A DNA stretch of 38,999 nt from Triparma columacea (GCA_030267965.1 BRYA01000783.1:3248-42246), one strand, 5' to 3'. Positions 9,759 through 18,207 are shown, counted from the stretch's first letter. Numbers and translations: made by a program. Notes: generated by a model not told the origin, from the letters alone.

Positions 9759-10661
9759 TTACAGAAATTCCAGAATAACTCTCCACATAACCTTCGGTAG
9801 CCTCTTGCATGCCGCAGTTGACACAGTTCCCTGAACCGCGACCACTTCATCTCCACCAAGGCGCTTCCGCTTCAGCCTCTCCGATCTCCTGGGCTGGTCC
9901 TCCAAGAGTTTCTTGAGGCAGGACAGAACGGTGACGCGTTCACGTATGCGGTGCCACCTAGAATGGAGGAGGTCCTCGACAGTCGACATATTTTGATCGG
10001 CAGCGGCAGAGAATAGGGCGGTGCAGCCCTGGAAGCAACTTTCACCGACGGAGACGGCAGGAGATAAACTGAGTCTCGTCAGAGCGGTGCATCCAAAGAA
10101 GGCGTGATTGCCAATCGTCGTCACGCAGTCTGGGATGGTGATGGCCGTGAGGGAAGAGCATTGGTAGAAGGCGAGACGGCCAATCGACGTCACTCCGTCC
10201 GGGATTGTGATGGCTGCGAGGGAGGAGCATTTGTTGAAGGCGTAGCCGGCAATCGACGTCACTTCGTCCGGGATGGTGATAGCCTTGAGAGAGGAGCATC
10301 CTTGAAAGGCGGAACTGCTAATTCTCGTCACTCCCTCTGGGATTGTGATGGCTGCGAGGGAGGAGCAGTCGTAGAAGGCGCAAGATCTAATCGACGTCAC
10401 TGAGTCCGGGATTGTGATGGCTGCGAGGGAGTAGCATCCCCAGAAGGCGCCATCGCCAATCCTTGTCACTCCCTCTGCAAAAGTCACCTCTGTGAGTTCA
10501 TGATTGTCTCTGAAGCTCTCTGTTCCGGAGTATACTGCTGTTTTGGGAAGGGGATAGTACCCAGCTGGGACGTCCTCTTCCTCTTCCTCATAGTCACCAC
10601 CATAGTTATCCCAATAGTCATCACTATAGTCATCACCATAAGCAAAGTCTAATTCACTCAT
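9759..10661 (-). CDS. BspA-type leucine-rich-repeat protein (LRR_5), paralogue 3 with acidic N-terminal extension
   Basis: A 300-residue, single-exon protein with about seven 23-residue LRR units (for example ITIPDGVTSIGRLAF) and the shared C-terminal domain ending RLPKVMWRVILEFL. It differs from its relatives at the front. The ATG used by the others (MPKSAVYSG) is CTG here, read as LPKTAVYSG, and the frame is open upstream through about 40 residues rich in Asp, Glu and Tyr to an ATG at 10661. The extension may be a real new N-terminus built from former 5' UTR. Otherwise the gene may lack its usual start and be decaying. The repeats and C-terminal domain are intact, which favours function. 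Confidence 0.82.
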   Translation of the reverse strand: MSELDFAYGDDYSDDYWDNYGGDYEEEEEDVPAGYYPLPKTAVYSGTESFRDNHELTEVTFAEGVTRIGDGAFWGCYSLAAITIPDSVTSIRSCAFYDCSSLAAITIPEGVTRISSSAFQGCSSLKAITIPDEVTSIAGYAFNKCSSLAAITIPDGVTSIGRLAFYQCSSLTAITIPDCVTTIGNHAFFGCTALTRLSLSPAVSVGESCFQGCTALFSAAADQNMSTVEDLLHSRWHRIRERVTVLSCLKKLLEDQPRRSERLKRKRLGGDEVVAVQGTVSTAACKRLPKVMWRVILEFL

Positions 10662-11097
10662 TATAGGGATGGAGTGGATCCTTTATGGCAGTGCTCGAGC
10701 TAGAGTATGCTAGGATATGGCGTGAATGCTTAGATGGAGAGGAGGAGATTGAAAGTTGGGGATTTGGGCGATGTGGTTTTTTGGGGACCAAATTTAGCTA
10801 AAGCCTGTAATATGTTTGGTTATTGTGTAGGTAGTAGTATTGTTGTTGGTATTGTGAAGAGTTAGGTTGGTTGTGAAACGTTGCTAAAGTGTATAATACA
10901 GTTTTCTTGCCAAATTCTGCCCAAATCTCCCACCAAGCCTTTCTTTTCCTCGGTTTTCCTCATTTTCTTCATTTTTCCTCTACACTGTGAGAGCTACTCT
11001 AAAATAGCTCAGGGAACAGCATAAGCATGTCGCTTCTGAAAAGAGCTAAAGAATATGACACCTTTCTTGCCTACATTGTTCAACATTGATTTTAGAG
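10662..11097. promoter_or_regulatory. Intergenic region between LRR paralogues 3 and 4; conserved LRR upstream module
   Basis: The part nearest 10662 (to about 10910) is the upstream module of paralogue 3. On the minus strand it matches 5403-5650 and 11690-11915 (GGCAAGAAA, CTCTTCACAATACCAACAAC, TTTGGTCCCCAAAAA, CAATCTCCTCCTCTCCATC, CATTCACGCCATATCCTAGC). The rest is the short 3' flank of paralogue 4. No ORF is supported. Confidence 0.55.
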
Positions 11098-11655
11098 TTA
11101 CAGAAATTCCAGAATAACTCTCCACATAACTTTCGGGAGCCTCTTGCGTGTCGCAGTTACCCCAAGTGTTTGCGCTTCACCTCCGTCCTGTCGCTTCCTC
11201 TTTTTTTGGGTAGTAAAGAGTGTCTTGAGGCAGGTCAGAACGGTGACGCGGTCACGTATGCGGTGCCACCTAGAATGGAGGAGGTCCTCAACAGTCAACA
11301 TATTTTGTGAGGCAGCGGCAGAGATTAGGGCGGTGCAGTTTGAGAAGCAGAAGTAACCGACGTAGACGGCAGGAGATAAATTGAGTCTCGTCAGGGCAGA
11401 GCAATAACTGAAGGCGTCGTTGCAAATCGTAGTCACTGAGTCCGGGATTGTAATGGCTGCGAGGGAGGAGCATCCCCAGAAGGCGCCATTGCCAATTGTC
11501 GTCACTCCGTCCGGGATTGTGATGGCTGCGAGGGAGGAGCATCCCATGAAGGTTTGACTGCCAATCGACGTCACTCCCTTTGCAAAAGTCACCTCTGTGA
11601 GTTCACCATCATTTTGGAAGCTCTCTTTGCCAGAGTATACTGCTGATTTGGGCAT
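11098..11655 (-). CDS. BspA-type leucine-rich-repeat protein (LRR_5), short paralogue 4
   Basis: A 185-residue, single-exon protein and the smallest of the four. It starts MPKSAVYSGKES and has only about four LRR units (ITIPDGVTTIGNGAF, ITIPDSVTTICNDAF and flanking partial units) before the C-terminal domain (LLHSRWHRIRDRVTVLTCLK, later RLPKVMWRVILEFL). The segment between the two C-terminal blocks (TTQKKRKRQDGGEAQTLG) closely matches paralogue 1, so these two are the closest pair at that end. The repeat number is far lower than in paralogues 1 and 2, as expected from unequal crossing-over between 69-nt units. The frame is intact, so I call it a gene rather than a fragment. Confidence 0.85.
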   Translation of the reverse strand: MPKSAVYSGKESFQNDGELTEVTFAKGVTSIGSQTFMGCSSLAAITIPDGVTTIGNGAFWGCSSLAAITIPDSVTTICNDAFSYCSALTRLNLSPAVYVGYFCFSNCTALISAAASQNMLTVEDLLHSRWHRIRDRVTVLTCLKTLFTTQKKRKRQDGGEAQTLGVTATRKRLPKVMWRVILEFL

Positions 11656-11972
11656 TTTGGGAAGGATTTGGGAAGGATGAAAGATAAAGTCCTAACAGCG
11701 CTTGAGTTAGGGTATGGCGTGAATGTATAGATGGAGAGGAGGAGATTGAAAGTCAGATATTTTGGCGATGTAGTTTTTGGGGACCAAATTGAGCTAAATA
11801 TACAATGTGTTTGGATATGGTGTAGATAGTAGTATCGTTGTTAGTATTGTGAAGAGTTAGGTCGGTTGTGAAGAGTAGCTAAAGTCTATAATACAGCTTT
11901 CTTGCCAAATAATGCCAAATCTTTCCCAAAGCCCCAAAATTTAATCCCAAACACATTCTCCAAATTTCCCTC
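11656..11972. promoter_or_regulatory. Divergent promoter region, LRR gene 4 / TMEM128-like gene
   Basis: 317 bp lie between the two start codons. Positions about 11690-11915 on the minus strand carry the conserved LRR upstream module also seen upstream of paralogues 2 and 3. The part nearest 11973 is C/A-rich (CCCAAACACATTCTCC) and is presumably the promoter of the plus-strand gene. Confidence 0.5.
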
Positions 11973-12762
11973 ATGTCGTCTCAACCTTACCGTCGTGTCC
12001 CTACATCCTCTTCATCTTCACAGAACAGCTTTGAGGATAGGAGAAAGAGGCAAGCAACAGTAGAGAATATATCAAACAAGGTGAGTGCTTTAGTATGGCA
12101 AACGAGACTGTAGTTTATAGACACATAACCAGTCGTTATTCATAGACACATAACCCATCACTCCTAACTCAACACATATACATCAGATACACGCATTGTT
12201 TTGGTGTGTACTAGCTGGATTAGTCATAATTCAGACAGACTTTCTACACGTTGTCTTCACATCCCCAGACGTTAATAAGTTCTACTTCAATTTAGGTAAG
12301 ATACAATGAACATGGAGGTTTAATATAAGACCACACGACTCAGCTTGAACTAATTAGACTAACACACGTATACCAAATACAAAACACAAACAATAAACAA
12401 CAGCACTAGCATGCCTCGCAACAAACACAGGTGAGTCTCTCCATCATCCTCTTCTTCTTCCCCCCTCGCCCTTTATACTTACCCTCCCCCTTACCCCTGC
12501 TCTCCCCTCTTCTCTCTCCCCCCCCTTCAACCCAGTAATCGCGTTCTATCTAATAATCTACGTCCCATACATTCTCCGTATAACTCTCCCCTGGTCAGTA
12601 TATTGTCCACGCGTGATCCCAACAATGACATTCGTCGGTACGCTCTGTTTCATTCTACTGCTTAAGAGTCTGTGGGGAGTATGGGGTTTGTTGACACCGT
12701 TTGTACTAATAAGTATCGGGATGGGGGGGATATTCTCACTGCATTTTATACCCTTCCTATAA
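11973..12762 (+). CDS. TMEM128: TMEM128-like four-helix membrane protein
   Basis: The gene is split into small exons: 11973-12080, 12187-12295, 12410-12430 and 12536-12762. Phases 0, 1 and 1 join to a 154-residue protein. Donors are GTGAGT, GTAAGA and GTGAGT; acceptors are CATCAG, CACTAG and CAACCCAG. Exon 3 is only 21 nt. The product has a hydrophilic N-terminus with a poly-Ser run, then IHALFWCVLAGLVII..DF, VIAFYLIIYVPYI, a Pro-containing loop and TFVGTLCFILLLKSLWGVW followed by a last helix. This matches the TMEM128 layout (IHS.FW at the first helix, LIP before the third, and a W/F/TP motif at the fourth). TMEM128 is a poorly understood endomembrane protein, so ER location is from the family only. 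The assignment rests on remembered family features. Confidence 0.75.
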
Positions 12763-12899
12763 AATACCCTCGTCGGAGATTCCTCGGCTTCATCCCTATC
12801 CTCAAGGCGCTGTGGGGGATCTGGGGACTACTAATTGTACTGGGAGCTATTGGGTGGGGAGACATTTCGAGAGACTAAACCTTTATACCCTTCCTATAA
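12630..12899 (+). repeat. Tandem duplication of the TMEM128-like 3' exon end
   Basis: Copy A (about 12630-12762) is the end of the last coding exon. Copy B (about 12765-12899) follows directly. Both contain CTGTGGGG.a/t.TGGGG and both end TTTATACCCTTCCTATAA. Copy B translates in another frame as ILKALWGIWGLLIVLG, against LLKSLWGVWGLLTPFV in copy A, so most changes in the shared core are conservative. It is probably a non-coding relic in the 3' UTR, or an unused alternative terminal exon. Confidence 0.65.
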
Positions 12900-13321
12900 T
12901 CTAACGTTTGCCCTAACAAAGGAGGGGGGGATGGGGGGGGGAGGGGACGAAAGAAAGAATACAAAATGTAATGTAGAATTAGAAAACCAAAAACCCGTGG
13001 GGCATTTCTGCTTTCTTTGAAATATTCTACATCTTTATCGCATTACTGCGGCTATATGCAATTTTTCAGAACGATGTACATCAGATTGCTTATTTATTAT
13101 TGCGATAAGCGTGAGAATGAACAATTTCATATTTCTCCACCTAATTTTGTCCCCCAGGAACAGAGCAGATTTTGGGGTTGGTTGGTGGCAGTTTTTGGTT
13201 GGGCATATTAGCACCTACACGACACTTCTGCCTAAGTGGAGTACTTTCAAGGATTTTTATTTCACTTTCACATCGTAATTTGCCGCTATAAACTTACACT
13301 TGGGATAGGTTCGCTCAAAAA
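12763..13321. other. Intergenic: duplicated exon relic, G-rich tract, dispersed repeat, start of tandem unit
   Basis: From left to right this holds the copy B relic, a G-rich tract (about 12920-12945), a dispersed repeat on the minus strand (about 12980-13040, see separate entry), and from 13041 the first copy of the upstream DNA of the ankyrin-MYND genes. No additional gene is supported. Confidence 0.5.
12980..13040 (-). repeat. Dispersed repeat, copy 1
   Basis: Read on the minus strand this shares GATAAAGATGTAGAATATTT exactly with 20088-20107 on the plus strand. It then shares GCAGAAATGCC, a GTTTTTGG core and GGTTTTCTAA in the same order with small indels. It has no coding potential. The flanking sequences do not match, so this is a dispersed unit of about 60 bp. 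Confidence 0.65.
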
Positions 13322-14458
13322 ATGGAATCGCAATCAGAGGTACAATCGTCACACAATTCATCAGAGACCACAAATGTGACAGTATCTGGTTGGAACGATT
13401 TGACAGACGGTCAGCAGTTGTGCTTGGAATGGGCTCTAGTCCAAGACTGGGATCGCATCAAGGGGTATGTCAAGGAACATGGTCCTGAGGTTTTGTTTGG
13501 AGTTTATTTAGATAAGAATTCGATTTTTTCAGTCCTCACAATCGCCTCTCTTCACGATAATGTTGAGATGGTCAAGCTTACCTTGGAGGCCGGCTTTGAC
13601 AACAAGGAAGCCATGTACATGGCCGCAGAATCATCAATAAGGGAATATGACAATTCAACAATCTTGAGATTGCTCTTAGAACATGGACTTGATCCTAATA
13701 TGGACCTACGAGTCGAAGGGTTGTTGCTGGAAGGCTTTTCCAACCTTTTGATGCTTGTTGCTGAAAGGGGACACATTGATCAGGCCATAGCACTTCTCGA
13801 TCATGGAGCAAATTTGAACAAGACAGTGGTTGACGATAATGGAGTTGTTGCTTCACCACTTACTTATACTGTGAGTTATGGAGCACGCGACATATGCAGG
13901 CTATTTATCACACGCGGTGCTATTCCAACCACAAACGACGTGGATATTGTGTTTAGTTTATGCCTCAAAGCGTGCAAAGGAGAACACCCTAACCTTAGTA
14001 GAGATGTCGCAATAAAGATGTTCGCAACATTTCTTCATCTCGGAAAGCCCGATTCCGATGTAGTTCGAGACAAATTCAATAGAGTCCATCCTTCCTATCG
14101 CGATCCTACAATCGCTAACATCACGAAACATTACCTTCAAGGCCGTCCCTTCTGCTGCTTCATTTGCGAGGCTCTAACTGCCAAGTCACGCGACAAGCTC
14201 CTAATGTGTCCCTGTCGCAACGTCGCTTACTGCTCGAGGGAGTGCCAGCTCAAGCACTGGAGGGAGCACAAGGTGCTATGCACGGGACCGCTGAACGAAA
14301 AGGGGGAGAGCGAGGCAATGGTCAAGAAAAGATCCAAGACAGGGAAGGGAGTGGCGGCGGGAGCAACGGTGGTGGGAGTAGCGGAAGGAGCAGTTGCGAC
14401 GGGGAAGAATGGCAAGAAGGGGAAGAAGGGCAAGAATGGTAGGGGTAAGAAGAAGTGA
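13322..14458 (+). CDS. Ankyrin-repeat / MYND zinc-finger protein, copy 1
   Basis: A 378-residue, single-exon protein. The N-terminal two-thirds (residues about 55-230) contain degenerate ankyrin repeats, for example VEMVKLTLEAGFDNKEAMYMAA, ILRLLLEHGLDPN, HIDQAIALLDHGANLN and DICRLFITRGAIPTTND. A MYND zinc finger follows at about residues 278-320. The metal ligands read C-x2-C (CFIC), CPC, YCSREC and H-x3-C (HKVLC). MYND domains bind proline-rich partner peptides and ankyrin repeats also bind proteins, so an adaptor role is likely. The C-terminal about 50 residues are Gly/Ala and then Lys/Gly-rich, ending GRGKKK, possibly a nucleic-acid-binding or nuclear-localising tail. It is very similar to the next gene. 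Confidence 0.9.
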   Translation: MESQSEVQSSHNSSETTNVTVSGWNDLTDGQQLCLEWALVQDWDRIKGYVKEHGPEVLFGVYLDKNSIFSVLTIASLHDNVEMVKLTLEAGFDNKEAMYMAAESSIREYDNSTILRLLLEHGLDPNMDLRVEGLLLEGFSNLLMLVAERGHIDQAIALLDHGANLNKTVVDDNGVVASPLTYTVSYGARDICRLFITRGAIPTTNDVDIVFSLCLKACKGEHPNLSRDVAIKMFATFLHLGKPDSDVVRDKFNRVHPSYRDPTIANITKHYLQGRPFCCFICEALTAKSRDKLLMCPCRNVAYCSRECQLKHWREHKVLCTGPLNEKGESEAMVKKRSKTGKGVAAGATVVGVAEGAVATGKNGKKGKKGKNGRGKKK

Positions 14459-14761
14459 ACGAAACAATACAGTTATGCGGCGGCTATAAGCAATTTTTCA
14501 GAATTCGATGTACATCAAATTGCTTATTATTTTAGCGATTAGCGTGAGAATAAAGAACTTCATGTTTCTCAGAAGAAACTTTCTCAGAGGGGAGAGGCAG
14601 AGCTCAGATTTTGGGGTTGGTGTGGTGCATTTTTGGTCGGACTCAAATTATCACCTACACGACATTTCTGCCTAAGTGGAGTAGCTTTAAGGCTTTGTGT
14701 ATCACTTTCACATCGTAATTTTTCGCTATAAACTCAAATTCGGGGCAGGTTCGCTCAAAAA
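14459..14761 (+). promoter_or_regulatory. Duplicated upstream region of ankyrin-MYND copy 2
   Basis: Homologous to about 13030-13321. Well-kept words include CCTACACGACA.TTCTGCCTAAGTGGAGTA, TTTCACATCGTAATTT, CGCTATAAACT and GGTTCGCTCAAAAA directly before the ATG. The CGCTATAAAC element about 40 nt upstream of the start could be a TATA-like box. A/T-rich runs further upstream differ between the copies. Confidence 0.5.
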
Positions 14762-15922
14762 ATGGAATCGCAATCAGAGGTACAATCGTCACACAAATCA
14801 TCAGAGACCACAAATGTGACAGAATCTAGTTGGGACGATTTGACAGACGGTCAAAAGTTGTGCTTTGTATGGGCTAGTGAGCAAGACTGGGATCGCATCA
14901 AGGGGTATGCCAAGGAACATGGTCCTGGGGTTTTGTTAGGCGTTTATTCAGTGCATGATGATGAGGGATTGAAGATAGTTTCAGTCCTCTCACTCGCCTC
15001 TCTTCTCGATAATGTTGAGACGGTCAAGCTTACCTTAGAGGCCGGTTTCGACAACAAGGAAGCCATGTACATGGCCGCAAATATATCAATGAAGAAAAGT
15101 GACAATTCAACAATCTTGAGATTGCTCTTAGAACATGGACTTGACCCTAATATAGACCTACGATTCGAGGGGGTGGGGGGAGATTTTTCCAACCTTTTGG
15201 CGTTTGCTGCTGAAAGGGGACGCATTGATCATGCCACAGCACTTCTCGATCATGGAGCAAATGTGAACAAGACAATAGTTCACTCTAGTGGAGATTTACT
15301 TTCACCACTTATTTGTACTCTCTGTTATGGAGCACACGACTTCATAAGGCTGTTTCTCACACGCGGTGCTATCCCAACCACCAACGACGTGTATCATGTG
15401 TTTAGACAATGCCTCGGAGCATGCAAAGGACAACACCCTAAGCTTAGTAGAGATGTCGCAATAAAGATGTTCACAACATTTCTTCATTTCGGAAAGCCAG
15501 ATTCCGACGTAGTTCAAGACGAATTCAATTCAGTCTCTCCTTCCTGGGGCGATCCTACAATCGCTAACATCACGAAACATTACCTTCAAGGCCGTCCCTT
15601 CTGCTGCTTCGTTTGCGAGGCTCTAACAGCCAAGGAGCGCGACAAGCTCCTAATGTGTCCCTGTCGTAACGTCGCCTACTGCTCGAGGGAGTGCCAGGTA
15701 AAGCACTGGAGGGAGCACAAGGTGCTATGCACGGGACCGCTGAACGAAAAGGGGGAGAGTGAGGCAATGGTCAAGAAAAGATCCAAGACAGGGAAGGGAG
15801 CGGCGGCGGGAGGAGCGGATGTAGGAGGAGCGGATGTGGGAGTAGCGGAAGGAGCAGTTGCGACGGGGAAGAAGGGGAAGAAGGGGAAGAAGGGCAAGAA
15901 TGGTAGGGGTAAGAAGAAGTGA
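14762..15922 (+). CDS. Ankyrin-repeat / MYND zinc-finger protein, copy 2
   Basis: A 386-residue, single-exon tandem paralogue of the preceding gene, with the same order of ankyrin repeats, MYND finger (CFVC, CPC, YCSREC, HKVLC) and Lys/Gly tail. Differences cluster in the ankyrin part. One loop is longer and acidic (VHDDEGLKI), and another is Gly-rich (FEGVGGDF) where copy 1 has LLLEGF. In the tail a GGADVGGADVG duplication extends a low-complexity stretch. The MYND region and the segment before it (DPTIANITKHYLQGRPFCC) are almost unchanged, so the finger appears more constrained or recently homogenised. Both copies are full length and apparently functional. Confidence 0.9.
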   Translation: MESQSEVQSSHKSSETTNVTESSWDDLTDGQKLCFVWASEQDWDRIKGYAKEHGPGVLLGVYSVHDDEGLKIVSVLSLASLLDNVETVKLTLEAGFDNKEAMYMAANISMKKSDNSTILRLLLEHGLDPNIDLRFEGVGGDFSNLLAFAAERGRIDHATALLDHGANVNKTIVHSSGDLLSPLICTLCYGAHDFIRLFLTRGAIPTTNDVYHVFRQCLGACKGQHPKLSRDVAIKMFTTFLHFGKPDSDVVQDEFNSVSPSWGDPTIANITKHYLQGRPFCCFVCEALTAKERDKLLMCPCRNVAYCSRECQVKHWREHKVLCTGPLNEKGESEAMVKKRSKTGKGAAAGGADVGGADVGVAEGAVATGKKGKKGKKGKNGRGKKK

Positions 15923-16153
15923 ACGAAACAATACAGTAATGCGACGGCTATAAGCAATTTCGATGTACATGAAAAAATAAAAAACTTTTCGAAGGGGGAA
16001 CACGACTTGGGTGCTTATCAACACTTCCAGGGCACTGATACATCTCTTGCGTCAAAATGGCACATAAATTCATGTTTCGAAAGAAAACCTGGTTGTTGAA
16101 GATTTAATTTGCGAAAGTGTTTGCTACGTTACTATTACTGCTATGCTCGTCAC

Positions 16154-18109
16154 CTACTCCTTCGCCTCCTGCTGCTCTTCGACAGACCCCCCACTATTCA
16201 CGACCTCATCATGGACAGCGGTACTGGACGTCAGTATCCCGAGCACGGAGCTTCGTCGCCGCTCTTCTAATATTGCCTTGACGTTATTCGTGCGGAGTCT
16301 GACGAGGATGGCGGGGTCGGAGACGAAGTCGTCGGGGATTTGAGACTTGCGGAGATCGTCGAACCACTCTGGCTCATTCTCAAGCCAGACGGGAAGGCGC
16401 TCGTCTAACCAGGACTTGACTTGGGGTCCGATCTTGTACTCCCATTTGTACCTGTTGCATTTGAAGACCCCAAATCTGATAGCATCTTCCTCAAAGTCTG
16501 TGAACTTTTCCTGAAGAAATTTATCACTAGTCTTCGTGCTGAAGAACGTACTAACGTACTCTTTATTCATGGACAATAGGAGCGTGCTGTACGAAAGAAT
16601 GATCCCTGCGCAAGCTATTGTCATTACTGCGATTACAGTGTTCTCCTCCAACCCCGCACTTAAATCACTTGGCATTGCTGTGACTACAGTGTTCTCCTCC
16701 AATCCCGCACTTACATCACTACTATTGCTCGACCTCCCACCCATAAATGCTTCCGCCTCTTTTTCGTAACCAACAGCTGCAACAAGTCCTGCTGTAATAG
16801 TGATGAACATACTGAAGGTGTAATATGCACCACCAACTTCATTGGGATGGCGCTCTTGGACCATTGCGGTCCAATCGTTGACAATTTTAGCGAACACCCG
16901 AGCAAATGAAGCTGCCAGCACTCCTCCAAATCCATATATTGGCATCCAATACCAGAGATCCCGTCTCAGCGCCTTTATCAACAAATAAAGGAGCATCTCA
17001 CCACCCAACGCACTGGCTATACCCGAAAATCCACCTTTCATATAGAAGAGAATGCAAGCAAATGATCGAGTAACCAAGTTGAAGGTCGAGAGGAAGAATA
17101 AAGAAAGGAACACTTTGACCTTTCCAATCATATTGCTCGGGACATAGCCGTAAAACGAAGGACTTAACTTCCGCTTCTCTTTCGACACGTCATTATCCCA
17201 ACTTACGATCGCGGAAGTGAATGCTGTGGTGAAGATGCAGAACCCAAAGGAGAAGAACGCAGCACTCGTCGTCTTCGAGCCGGCCCTTAAGATTGCTGAT
17301 AGCTGGATCAAGGCCCCTGGGATTGACTCTGCTACTATTTCGCAAATTTTAGTAAAGGCCAACTCCCCTTCAGGATCAATCACTTTCCCAACCTCTTGCT
17401 CGGTTCCGCTAGCAACGCGCCAAGCGTCAACCCCGGGTTTCACCAACGTCAATACATACACCTGTTCCCAAATTCGTGTCCTCAGCGGCAATGCCCTATT
17501 CTGATACAAAACTACCACCGCTTGAAGGAAAAGGTTGGCCAAGATGCTCGCCAGTGTTGCCCACGCGTACCCAGGCTCCTTCATCCCAAAAAACTGGATC
17601 ACCATCATGATGTCAGTAAAGAGGTCCCCCATGCTCAGCGCCGCTGCCACAAACAGTTTCACCTTGGCCCACTTCTGCTTATCCGCGAGCAATCTCTTAC
17701 TCAGCTCTTGCAAGCTCTTCTCGAAACTAGGATAAGCTGCATTCAGCTCCTTAATTGCCTTATACGTCTCTATGAACCTAGCCACGGCGTCCTCCTCATT
17801 CGCCTCGTACTTGAGCATGTAGTTGAGGGCCCCTACAAGTGTTGTAAGGTCCCTCCCTGTCATGGCATCCAGAGCTACATCGCACACAGGCTCCGACGCT
17901 GGTGTGCCTCGAGTGGAAGCCAAGATTGTGTAGAACTCAATCACCAACTCGGTGTTGTCTTGGATCTTTTTCACCATTGAAGGGCGGCTGGACATCCTCA
18001 TGATTGAGGTTGGTTCAGGGTCCTGAGCACCACCTTCAACGAAATTCGACGACGACGCGAGTGATTTATCCGATGCACTTCCCTTATCGGGGTGGATCTG
18101 GGTTGCCAT
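16154..18109 (-). CDS. Multi-pass membrane protein, tentatively XK-related-like
   Basis: A 651-residue, single-exon protein. The first about 150 residues are hydrophilic and mostly helical. Several membrane segments follow from about residue 160 (LFVAAALSMGDLFTDIMMVIQFF, then YAWATLASILANLFLQAVVV). A GDLFTD motif in the first helix and an EIVAESIPGALIQLSAIL helix resemble the (D)xxTD and E..PQ..LQ signatures of XK-related scramblase-like proteins. That resemblance is weak and from memory. A 17-residue internal direct repeat (SAGLEENTV, twice; DNA at about 16635 and 16686) lies in a loop before the last helix. The C-terminus of about 130 residues is soluble. It is head to head with another membrane-protein gene 98 bp away. 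Confidence 0.7.
   Translation of the reverse strand: MATQIHPDKGSASDKSLASSSNFVEGGAQDPEPTSIMRMSSRPSMVKKIQDNTELVIEFYTILASTRGTPASEPVCDVALDAMTGRDLTTLVGALNYMLKYEANEEDAVARFIETYKAIKELNAAYPSFEKSLQELSKRLLADKQKWAKVKLFVAAALSMGDLFTDIMMVIQFFGMKEPGYAWATLASILANLFLQAVVVLYQNRALPLRTRIWEQVYVLTLVKPGVDAWRVASGTEQEVGKVIDPEGELAFTKICEIVAESIPGALIQLSAILRAGSKTTSAAFFSFGFCIFTTAFTSAIVSWDNDVSKEKRKLSPSFYGYVPSNMIGKVKVFLSLFFLSTFNLVTRSFACILFYMKGGFSGIASALGGEMLLYLLIKALRRDLWYWMPIYGFGGVLAASFARVFAKIVNDWTAMVQERHPNEVGGAYYTFSMFITITAGLVAAVGYEKEAEAFMGGRSSNSSDVSAGLEENTVVTAMPSDLSAGLEENTVIAVMTIACAGIILSYSTLLLSMNKEYVSTFFSTKTSDKFLQEKFTDFEEDAIRFGVFKCNRYKWEYKIGPQVKSWLDERLPVWLENEPEWFDDLRKSQIPDDFVSDPAILVRLRTNNVKAILEERRRSSVLGILTSSTAVHDEVVNSGGSVEEQQEAKE
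16635..16732. repeat. 51-nt in-frame tandem repeat within the membrane protein gene
   Basis: ACAGTGTTCTCCTCCAA starts at 16635 and again at 16686. Both units read SAGLEENTV on the minus strand. The unit length is a multiple of three, so the frame is kept. Confidence 0.7.
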
Positions 18110-18207
18110 ATAGCTAAATGATAATTTTCAAAGGCAACAATCGGAGTGGATGAACAACTTGCATTGAATTTTTTTTCTTTTTTCAGCCAGGTTGAAACAA
18201 TCAATTT
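18110..18207. promoter_or_regulatory. 98-bp bidirectional promoter of two membrane-protein genes
   Basis: Only 98 bp separate the start codons of the divergent genes at 18109 (-) and 18208 (+). The spacer has an A/T-rich core with a T-run (TTTTTTTTCTTTTTTC, about 18170-18185). Co-expression of the pair is a reasonable inference. Confidence 0.5.

Larger units (their letters stand above)
13041..15975 (+). repeat. Direct tandem duplication of about 1.44 kb, with partial third copy
   Basis: Unit 1 starts near 13041 (GCGGCTATATGCAATTTTTCAGA), unit 2 near 14471 (GCGGCTATAAGCAATTTTTCAGA), and a truncated third start lies near 15934 (GCGACGGCTATAAGCAATTT). Each full unit carries about 290 bp of upstream DNA and one ankyrin-MYND gene. 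The start codons are exactly 1440 bp apart. Confidence 0.85.
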
